From the NCBI GenBank assembly GCA_003142435.1, contig PLMI01000145.1, positions 1 to 7,599 on the forward strand: a stretch of 7,599 nucleotides of DNA. Direction: 5' to 3'. Numbering within the stretch: the stretch's first letter is position 1; every line of letters begins with the position of its first letter. This DNA comes from Coxiellaceae bacterium (GTDB lineage: Bacteria > Pseudomonadota > Gammaproteobacteria > UBA9339). The notes under the pieces are model-generated. The model did no database searches, was not told the origin of the DNA, and saw only the letters and a list, made by a program, of their open reading frames with translations. Shown in pieces: positions 1-5,843 of the stretch. A program made the translations under genes and the position numbers.

Positions 1-2
1 AA

Positions 3-1502
3 AATTACGAAGTTGTTCGTAAGCAAGTAAGAGCTGCAGAACAATCAGGCAGAGAACCAGAAAAAGTTCGTTATCTAGATCATAAAGGCATACGAACAAT
101 TGCTACTGGTTTTAATTTAGAAAGATCGGATTCGCGAAAAATTTGTCAAAATTTAGGAATTGATTTTGATGCTATTAACCCGGCAGATTGGAATAGGGTA
201 CCCGCATCGCTTACAGTTAAACAAGCTCAAGATCTGGAAAATTATGTTATTTGTGAAGCCGCTAAAATTTGCGTTAACAAGATTGATCAAGCACATTTTG
301 ATAAACTTACGCCTGAGCAACAGGCTTCTTTAATTTCAGTCGCATTTACTCCTAAAATAGTAGGACCACAATTAATATCTTATATTCAAAGTGATCATTT
401 CGAGTTAGCTGCAGATGAGATTCAATATCGTTCTAATGGTGGTAAAAATAAAGGCATTCAAAATAGAAGGAACCAAGAAGCCGCATTGTTTCGATTAGGA
501 ATGCAACCTACTCATGCAACAGATATCACACCAGCTAGCGCATTTACTCCTCCACCCATGCCCACAACTATGGAAATGATTGGAAATTTTATACAAAACC
601 ATGTCACAGTAAGTTTTCGCATCCAAAGACCAAAACTAATGCTGCCAGAAGAAATAAAATGTTTTCTGGATTTTCAACAAGAATTTTTAAATTGTAAACA
701 AGCTATAGAAAATGGTAAAAATCCTGATATTGCCATCTTTGAAGGATTGTATAAACAATGCCATGCTATAATAATGGCAGGTGGTTATGGTCTACATACT
801 TTTGATCCTGCGCTTTTTGCCGGTGCAGATGAAGTTACAGTCTATGGAGCTAGATTTTTTGCGGCTTTTTATGGCAAAAACACAGTAACGCTCCAAGAAC
901 GCTTAAATCGTGTTGATGAATATAAACACTTACTAGATGAGTCTAAAAAAGCCCTAGTTTCTCTTGTCGTAAATAGTGGACATCTTCCAACTAAGCAGGG
1001 AAGAAAAGGGTCTCGCTGCACATGTTTACCACCTAGACCAGGTCCTGTAAAAAGGGTACATGACTATGTGCGTTTAGAACTAAAAAATGGATGTGGGGAG
1101 CCTCTTTATTCTGGTGAATTGAGGGAATGTGGTGGCCAATCTGCTGCAGTTCAGGAAGTACAGGGTTTATTTAAGACTAATATTACTTGGCCTACTACAC
1201 AAATAGCTGTGGCAGAATTAATGCGCATTCAGGAACAGCATAACCTAGCTTTTTTTCTTAGTACCAGTTGGCTTGATGCAATGTGTCATTTAGGGGAATC
1301 TATAAATGTAGCAGCTATAGCACAGGAGATACCTGATAAACCCACACCATCGTCAGCTTGGCATGCATGCTGCAAACATGGTACTACTTTTTGGTTAGGA
1401 CGAGTCTGTGCAACGAAAGAAGACGCAGAAAAGGAACTGCTCGATTCCGAACACCATGGACATAAAGAGGGAAGAGTTACTCCGATTCCTGCGCCAGATT
1501 AA
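3..1502 (+). CDS. T4-lysozyme-like (GH24-type) domain protein with an unrecognised C-terminal region; 5' partial
   Basis: The frame is open from the left edge and gives 499 residues before TAA. The first 161 visible codons contain no Met, so the start lies upstream of the window; a TTG at 486 is in frame but falls inside the domain and is not a credible start. Residues about 15-163 resemble T4-type lysozymes, which cleave the MurNAc-GlcNAc bond of peptidoglycan. Visible marks are YLDHKGIRTIATGFNLER (residues 24-41), with D26 and T32 spaced like T4 lysozyme Asp20 and Thr26, a possible catalytic Glu at E18, LTVKQAQ near residue 72, and GIQNRRNQEAALF at 151-163. Residues 164-499 match nothing I know; they are rich in Cys and His (CTC, HACCKHG) and end in an acidic helix and a Pro-rich tail. 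No membrane segment is seen. The gene converges on the kinase gene. It could be a peptidoglycan hydrolase, an anti-bacterial toxin or a translocated effector. The fold is fairly sure, the role is not. Confidence 0.72.
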   Translation, partial: NYEVVRKQVRAAEQSGREPEKVRYLDHKGIRTIATGFNLERSDSRKICQNLGIDFDAINPADWNRVPASLTVKQAQDLENYVICEAAKICVNKIDQAHFDKLTPEQQASLISVAFTPKIVGPQLISYIQSDHFELAADEIQYRSNGGKNKGIQNRRNQEAALFRLGMQPTHATDITPASAFTPPPMPTTMEMIGNFIQNHVTVSFRIQRPKLMLPEEIKCFLDFQQEFLNCKQAIENGKNPDIAIFEGLYKQCHAIIMAGGYGLHTFDPALFAGADEVTVYGARFFAAFYGKNTVTLQERLNRVDEYKHLLDESKKALVSLVVNSGHLPTKQGRKGSRCTCLPPRPGPVKRVHDYVRLELKNGCGEPLYSGELRECGGQSAAVQEVQGLFKTNITWPTTQIAVAELMRIQEQHNLAFFLSTSWLDAMCHLGESINVAAIAQEIPDKPTPSSAWHACCKHGTTFWLGRVCATKEDAEKELLDSEHHGHKEGRVTPIPAPD

Positions 1503-1523
1503 GCGTGATAACAATAATCACGC
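1503..1523 (+). terminator. Small hairpin next to the stop of the lysozyme-domain gene
   Basis: GCGTGAT at 1503-1509 pairs perfectly with ATCACGC at 1517-1523 around a 7-nt loop, starting on the base after the TAA stop. No T-run follows, so it is a weak candidate for an intrinsic terminator and may instead protect the mRNA 3' end. Confidence 0.35.
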
Positions 1524-1579
1524 TCAAATCCAAGAATGTTCTCATGTAAAATATGCCTGTAACCGCCCTACAATTCGAA

Positions 1580-1664
1580 AAGCAATCTAGAAAACTTAAC
1601 AAAGCATTGTTGCTTATATTAGGTCTTTCTGGATTGCTTCGCCCGCAAGCTCGTTCGCAGTGAT
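1580..1664. repeat. Degenerate REP-like palindromic element
   Basis: AGCAATCTAGAAA at 1581-1593 pairs with TTTCTGGATTGCT at 1626-1638, with a single G-U pair. One further A-T pair (1580/1639) extends the stem to 14 bp. The loop holds a smaller hairpin (AACAA 1598-1602 with TTGTT 1607-1611). Next comes GGATTGCTTCG (1631-1641) and then CTCGTTCGCAGTGAT (1650-1664). This resembles the dispersed palindromes of Rickettsia and Legionella-type genomes, whose core is GGATTGCTTCG followed by CTCGCAATGAC. The family assignment is from memory and the copy is clearly decayed. Confidence 0.45.
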
Positions 1665-1699
1665 AGTGTTAGCCCTTAACCTTTTTCCTGCCAAATTGA

Positions 1700-1776
1700 A
1701 AGGGGGCAAGTCTTGAATCATGAATTTGCCAGTAAGTCATCTCAAAGTTGTTTCATAATTCAAGACTTGCCCCCTT
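1700..1776. repeat. 77-bp near-perfect inverted repeat (bidirectional terminator or MITE)
   Basis: Positions 1700-1718 are the exact reverse complement of 1758-1776 (19 bp, outer part AAGGGGGCAAGTC). After one mismatch (1719/1757) five more pairs follow (1720-1724 with 1752-1756), so 24 of 25 positions pair around a 27-nt loop. It lies between convergent genes, 25 bp past the stop of the kinase-OTU gene, where a shared terminator would be expected. The T-tracts after the stem are poor on both strands. TTGA occurs directly at both sides (1696-1699 and 1775-1778), which could be a short target-site duplication of a miniature transposable element, or chance. Confidence 0.6.
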
Positions 1777-1801
1777 GATTTAGGAACTTATTAGAGGGCT
1801 G

Positions 1802-4800
1802 CTATAATTCAGCTACGCCTTGTAGCTGCTCTAATATAGTCAAAGGTATCCTGATTTTGCGCTCTGCTACTGGCACTTGTTGTTCTTTTATTAATGCGCG
1901 CAAAATATTGCGTCCATCAAATTCAGAACGTATAGTTAAAGCATCATAATGGTTAATGCCATTGTAATAGACAAATATAGGATCAGCTAAAACATCGCCA
2001 GTAGGACTAAAAAAAGCTTTATCAGTAAGAATATCAGGGTTTAGTATTTGGCTATCAGGACCTATTATAATTATTGGTCTATTGAAAATACGTCCTAATG
2101 CTTCAATTTCTGGTTGCTCTGCATCAGAATTAATTTTAACTCTAGCAACATATGTGTTGAACTCTTCCTCGCTAATATGAGGAACAAATTGCCTAAGTGC
2201 TCCTGATTGATCTTCAAGTCCTTCTCCCGCCAAGGCTCGTAATTGTTCTTTATCTAAACCGCAATATAACGCCAGAGCGTAATAGAAGCAGCTTCCATCT
2301 CCTTCAACTCGCTGATAACTTAGTCCTTCTAGCGCTCCCGATAAGTTAATTCCCTCGGGGAGGCGATTTGGTATTTCCAAGCCAGGGGTTGTGGTAAATA
2401 AAGGTTGCCCAACATATCTGGAAACCGGTTGTCCAAAAAACGCGATTTGTGATGGAAAAACGCGTTTCATCGTAGCAGCTTCTGCTACACATTTTATTAT
2501 TTTTTTTTCAAGATCGCTAACTTCGAAAGGTTTTGTGATTAAATCGTTCATGCCTGCTCTTTGTGTCTTCATTCTATATTCATCACTTGCGTGGCCTGTA
2601 AGAGCAATGATAGGAATAGGAATATAATAGCTAGGCTTTTCGCGTTCTTTAGCTCGAATATTTTTGGTTGCTTCAAAACCGTCCATGATTGGCATTTGAA
2701 TATCCATTAAAATGAGATCAAAACGAGTGTCTTCATGCATACCTGCAAAAGCATCAACAGCTTCTTTACCATTATTAGCAGTCTTATATTGGTAGCCTCT
2801 CTTTGATAGATATCTTGCTAAAACCAATCGATTTGAACTGTCGTCATCAACTACTAAAATATTTAATTTAGTTTTTGGTAGTGGAAGTGGAACTGCCGTT
2901 GATATTTTTAATCCTTTTTCCTCAGCTAACTCTTGTGGTTTCTCTTCTGGATTTACAGTATGGAATTTGATAGTAAATGAAATTTTCGTTCCTTTTCCTT
3001 TTTCGCTGTCAACTTTAATGCTTCCCTTCATAAGGTCAATTAGTTCTTTGCAAATAACTAAGCCGAGCCCCGAACCACCATACTCTTGTTCTGTTTTTCG
3101 TCCTACTTGTTCAAAACGATTAAACAGTCTTGCTTGCTCTTCCATGCTCATACCAATACCATAGTCTTTGACAGCAAATTCTAATTCTGTTTCTTCGTTT
3201 TGGTGTATCGGTGTTAAATATAAACAAATTGTTCCCTCAAGCGGACTGAATTTAATAGCGTTAGATAGAAGGTTGACGAGAATTTGCTTTAGGCGATATG
3301 GATCTGCTTTAATGTATATCTTTTGTTCAGGCAAATTAGTATAAATAGGAAGCTTTTTTTGTTCTATAAGGGATCTAAGCAGTGCAATTGCTTCATGGAT
3401 AATTTTTTTAGGGTCGCACTCTACTTCTTCTAAACTTATTTTACCTGCTTCGAGTTTGGAAATTTGCAAAACATTGTCTAGCAAAGCTTTTAGATAAATT
3501 ACACACTTATCAATTTCGTTAATATTTTCTTCAAACTCAGCAATATTTTTTCTAAACTCAGTTAGAATTTCATTAATTTTTTTTGCTAATATTTCATTAA
3601 AAGTCTGTTGTTTGAGGGTATCAAGGAGCGAATCCATCGATTTAAGCATCATCTTTGAAAGACTAACATTTCCATAAATGGCATTTGCAGGATTCCTCAA
3701 CTCATGGCATAAAGTATCGATAAAGCCTTCCATTTTTTTTCGATAATCAGCAGCTTGTTGAAGAAGGACGTTTTGTTTTTCCGCTAATCGTGCAGCAATT
3801 AACTTACTTTTCGTAACATCAGTGATAGTTCCAACATAACTTGCAATTTGTCCTTTAGTATCTTTTGAGGCTATAAATTCTATCTGAGCATAAACTGTTG
3901 TGTCGTCAGGGCGCAAAAATCGAAACTCATATTTAAAATATTCTTTTTTCCTTGAGATACTTCTTTGCAAGTGCTTGACAATATGTTGACGATCTTCTGG
4001 GTGAATAGTTAATTGCCATTCTTCATAAGTATGTTTATCTTGAGGCAAACCTAAAATCTGACTAGCCTTAGGATTCATGTAAACTAAGTTACCCTCGATA
4101 TCTATATGAACAATACCAGAAGGTGAGATATTTGTTAAAAGTTGAAAGTCTGTTTCAGTAGCTTGCAATTGGCTAACGGTTCGTTTAGGCTCTTCAATCT
4201 GCAAGTGTCTTTCCTCAGCTTTTTCTAATTCTTTTTGACGTGTAATATCAACAACTGTACCTATATAACCGATCACGTTATTTGTATTTAAATCTCTTTC
4301 TGGTGAGAGTTGGAGTAGCAACCATCTTTCCTGATTACCATTGACTAAAATACGAAATTCATATTCACATTTATTTTGGGTTTCAGACTTTTTATATGTT
4401 CGAAGGGTTTTAGCTAAGCTATGATGGTCATCAGGATGTGCAAAAGATGTCCATTCTTTGTCCTTTATTTTATCTAGTGAAAGCCCAGTTATTTCTTCCC
4501 ATTTAGAGTTTACCTGTAAGCATCGATCGTTTAAATCGGTATAAAATACTCCTACTGGAAGCATCTTCAATAATGAATTATGGTGGTCACCTACAGCATT
4601 GGCTAAATTTTCAGCGTCTTTAGCCTTTTTTTCCTGTACATGTATAGCTGCTTCTATTTCAGCCATTCTATTTCGTTCGAGTACAAATTTTGTAACGTCT
4701 TCGACATATTGTACGATAAAGGAAAGTTCTCCTTTCTCATCAAGTATCGGAGTATTGGTAATGTTCCAATAATGAACATCAAATTCTCCTTGAATGTCAG

Positions 4801-5137
4801 GTTTAGGAATATCGTATCTTAAAGTGGGCATTTCATCCTGTTGGTGGTTTTGCACTACTCTTTGTAACGATGCTCGGAAATTTCTGGTTCCTTCTGCTTC
4901 TCGATTCGCTGGGTCTTCTGGAAAAATTACAAATAAACTTTTACTTATAATATTTCCCCTTGTTTTCATAGTGACCCGTAAATAAGCATCATTGACACCG
5001 AAAATGGTAAATTGAGCATCGGGTTTTAAAATGAGAAATGGAGTAGGAACTGTTTGAAATATCGCTTGAGTTGGAAGTTCGGGAAAAGGATTATTTTTTT
5101 TTGAGTCTTTGCCACCCAAGTGCAGACTTTTTTTCAT
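1802..5137 (-). CDS. Soluble hybrid histidine kinase (PAS-PAS-PAS-HisKA-HATPase-REC) with a C-terminal OTU cysteine protease domain
   Basis: 1111 residues, ATG at 5137 with a strong ribosome site (AGGAGA, 5 nt spacing). Order: PAS1 about 24-150, of the family marked by NDAYLRVTM, FPEDP, NFRASLQRV and VEDVT; coiled coil 150-185; PAS2 about 187-300; PAS3 about 330-443; HisKA with phospho-acceptor H478 in CHELRNP; HATPase_c about 610-727 with N622/N626, DYGIGM (658-663) and GGSGLGL (687-693); receiver about 758-882 with D764-D766, phospho-acceptor D812, T847 and K869; linker 884-935; OTU-like protease about 936-1072 with GDGSCFYYAL (nucleophile C950) and NGINHYDAL (H1063, D1065). OTU proteases cut ubiquitin chains in eukaryotes and include Legionella effectors. 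There is no signal peptide or membrane segment. The helical part of HisKA is about 30 residues longer than usual. I infer phosphorelay from H478 to D812 that gates the OTU domain; substrate and site of action are unknown. Confidence 0.93.
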   Translation of the reverse strand: MKKSLHLGGKDSKKNNPFPELPTQAIFQTVPTPFLILKPDAQFTIFGVNDAYLRVTMKTRGNIISKSLFVIFPEDPANREAEGTRNFRASLQRVVQNHQQDEMPTLRYDIPKPDIQGEFDVHYWNITNTPILDEKGELSFIVQYVEDVTKFVLERNRMAEIEAAIHVQEKKAKDAENLANAVGDHHNSLLKMLPVGVFYTDLNDRCLQVNSKWEEITGLSLDKIKDKEWTSFAHPDDHHSLAKTLRTYKKSETQNKCEYEFRILVNGNQERWLLLQLSPERDLNTNNVIGYIGTVVDITRQKELEKAEERHLQIEEPKRTVSQLQATETDFQLLTNISPSGIVHIDIEGNLVYMNPKASQILGLPQDKHTYEEWQLTIHPEDRQHIVKHLQRSISRKKEYFKYEFRFLRPDDTTVYAQIEFIASKDTKGQIASYVGTITDVTKSKLIAARLAEKQNVLLQQAADYRKKMEGFIDTLCHELRNPANAIYGNVSLSKMMLKSMDSLLDTLKQQTFNEILAKKINEILTEFRKNIAEFEENINEIDKCVIYLKALLDNVLQISKLEAGKISLEEVECDPKKIIHEAIALLRSLIEQKKLPIYTNLPEQKIYIKADPYRLKQILVNLLSNAIKFSPLEGTICLYLTPIHQNEETELEFAVKDYGIGMSMEEQARLFNRFEQVGRKTEQEYGGSGLGLVICKELIDLMKGSIKVDSEKGKGTKISFTIKFHTVNPEEKPQELAEEKGLKISTAVPLPLPKTKLNILVVDDDSSNRLVLARYLSKRGYQYKTANNGKEAVDAFAGMHEDTRFDLILMDIQMPIMDGFEATKNIRAKEREKPSYYIPIPIIALTGHASDEYRMKTQRAGMNDLITKPFEVSDLEKKIIKCVAEAATMKRVFPSQIAFFGQPVSRYVGQPLFTTTPGLEIPNRLPEGINLSGALEGLSYQRVEGDGSCFYYALALYCGLDKEQLRALAGEGLEDQSGALRQFVPHISEEEFNTYVARVKINSDAEQPEIEALGRIFNRPIIIIGPDSQILNPDILTDKAFFSPTGDVLADPIFVYYNGINHYDALTIRSEFDGRNILRALIKEQQVPVAERKIRIPLTILEQLQGVAEL
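1922..2350 (-). other. OTU-type cysteine protease domain (residues 930-1072 of the kinase)
   Basis: This is the segment that makes the kinase unusual. The Cys box EGDGSCFYYALA puts C950 at codon 2288-2290. The strand IIIIGPD and then PIFVYYNGINHYDAL place H1063 at codon 1949-1951, with D1065 two residues on. That arrangement (D-G-x-C about 110 residues ahead of N-H-Y-D) is the OTU signature, with all catalytic positions present, so an active enzyme is plausible. By hand count, 2161-2400 is about 45% G+C, against 17-38% in the sixty-base rows I sampled across the kinase core. This may point to a separate origin. Chain specificity cannot be read from the sequence. Confidence 0.87.
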
Positions 5138-5142
5138 AAGTC

Positions 5143-5148
5143 TCTCCT
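5143..5148 (-). promoter_or_regulatory. Ribosome binding site of the kinase-OTU gene
   Basis: On the minus strand AGGAGA lies 5 nt ahead of the ATG at 5137. It supports this start over internal Met codons, and the first PAS domain begins about 24 residues later. Confidence 0.8.
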
Positions 5149-5204
5149 ATGTTAGGTTGATAGAAGAAAACAAGATAAAATTTGCTTAAAATCGGGTTGT
5201 TTTT

Positions 5205-5210
5205 ATTATA
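5205..5210 (-). promoter_or_regulatory. Possible -10 element for the kinase-OTU gene
   Basis: The minus strand reads TATAAT here, about 68 nt ahead of the start codon. No good TTGACA-like -35 lies at 16-18 bp, and such hexamers are common in DNA this AT-rich, so support is weak. Confidence 0.25.
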
Positions 5211-5717
5211 TTAATTTTAAAACGTGATAATATTTTTCGATTAAATATAATTTAATAATAGTATATATAAATACTTTTTGCTTACTAAAATGTAAAAATT
5301 TTAGTGGCGATTAAAACCACTATCGCAATGCATTGAAATATAAATACTTTAGTCGTTGGCTTTATTTTTGTTGCCCCCAAAGTTGCTCCCGGTTTTTTGA
5401 AGTGAGCTATAGGTAGTAAAATACTCAACAGTACTACATTTTTATAACACATAGGGAATGATCTGTAACGGTTTTTGTACGAGTTATTATTATGCTTGTT
5501 TTAATTGCACAAGGAACGAGATTAATTAATAATGGTTTGTACTTTTTTGAATGTTAAAATTTTAATAATCTTTGTGAGACCTTTGTGCTTTTTGCCCAGA
5601 CTTGACACTGTTATCTTATTCTTTTCTGTCAAGAAAAATATAATTAACTTTTACGCTAGAACCACTTTTAATTCGGCTCTTTTATTTGGTAATATTTAGC
5701 TACTATAATTTAATGTG

Positions 5718-5734
5718 TTTAAGTTATCCTTAAG
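5718..5734 (+). promoter_or_regulatory. PmrA-box match upstream of the CE-protease-like gene
   Basis: TTTAAG, five bases (TTATC), then CTTAAG fits the PmrA recognition pattern YTTAAK-N5-YTTAAK exactly. PmrA is the response regulator that activates many Dot/Icm effector genes in Legionella and Coxiella. The site lies 109 bp ahead of the ATG at 5844, and a TATACT hexamer at 5745-5750 sits 10 bp downstream, so the box would overlap a -35 region, as expected for a direct activator. By my rough estimate, chance gives such a match in 1-2% of AT-rich intergenic regions of this length, so it is suggestive only. Confidence 0.45.
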
Positions 5735-5744
5735 CTAAATTATA

Positions 5745-5750
5745 TATACT
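5745..5750 (+). promoter_or_regulatory. Possible -10 element for the CE-protease-like gene
   Basis: TATACT lies 10 bp after the PmrA-box match and implies a leader of roughly 85-90 nt. No consensus -35 is seen, which fits an activator-dependent promoter. An alternative TATAAT at 5704-5709 lies upstream of the box and has no -35 either. Confidence 0.3.
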
Positions 5751-5831
5751 TATCTTCTATAGTTTATTTGCATTATGAAGTAAGCAAAATAAATATAACA
5801 AAAATTGTAAATTATAAATATAAACAAAAAA

Positions 5832-5836
5832 GAGGA
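5832..5836 (+). promoter_or_regulatory. Ribosome binding site of the CE-protease-like gene
   Basis: GAGGA lies 7 nt ahead of the ATG at 5844. The frame has a stop at 5808-5810 and no other start codon before this ATG, so the start is well fixed. Confidence 0.75.
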
Positions 5837-5843
5837 ATATTTT

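Larger units (their letters stand above)
5138..5843. other. 706-bp AT-rich divergent intergenic region, no gene supported
   Basis: I find no credible coding frame or recognisable RNA gene. What can be seen are the candidate promoters listed separately and several short palindromes: ACTAAAA 5284-5290 with TTTTAGT 5299-5305; TAGTGG 5302-5307 with CCACTA 5317-5322, which is mutually exclusive with the previous one; and CTTGACA 5601-5607 with TGTCAAG 5627-5633. A 13-bp direct repeat (ATATAAATACTTT) occurs at 5265-5277 and 5338-5350. The region is long for two divergent promoters and could hide a small RNA or regulator sites, but nothing in it is decisive. Confidence 0.5.

Noticed and set aside
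486..1502. Reading the first gene as a 338-residue protein starting at TTG 486
   Set aside because: The frame stays open to position 3, and the TTG sits inside the conserved lysozyme motif (GIQNRRNQEAALF), so the gene starts outside the window.
1408..1590. 60-residue + strand frame overlapping the end of the lysozyme-domain gene
   Set aside because: It lies mostly inside the longer gene in another frame, runs through the hairpin and into the REP-like repeat, and has no domain.
2391..4985. Several short + strand frames opposite the kinase-OTU gene
   Set aside because: All are antisense to well-conserved PAS, HATPase, receiver or linker sequence; they are shadows.
5180..5195. A PmrA box in front of the kinase-OTU gene
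   Set aside because: Only one half-site (TTTAAG on the minus strand, 5185-5190) is present; the positions for a second half-site do not match.
5302..5326. Overlapping stems TAGTGG/CCACTA and GCGAT/ATCGC as a riboswitch or pseudoknot
   Set aside because: The stems are short and share bases, no known riboswitch core is recognisable, and the site is far from either start codon.
5601..5633. TTGACA at 5602-5607 and the CTTGACA/TGTCAAG inverted repeat as a promoter or operator
   Set aside because: No -10-like hexamer lies at 16-18 bp on either strand. A 7-bp repeat with a 19-nt spacer may be chance in AT-rich DNA.
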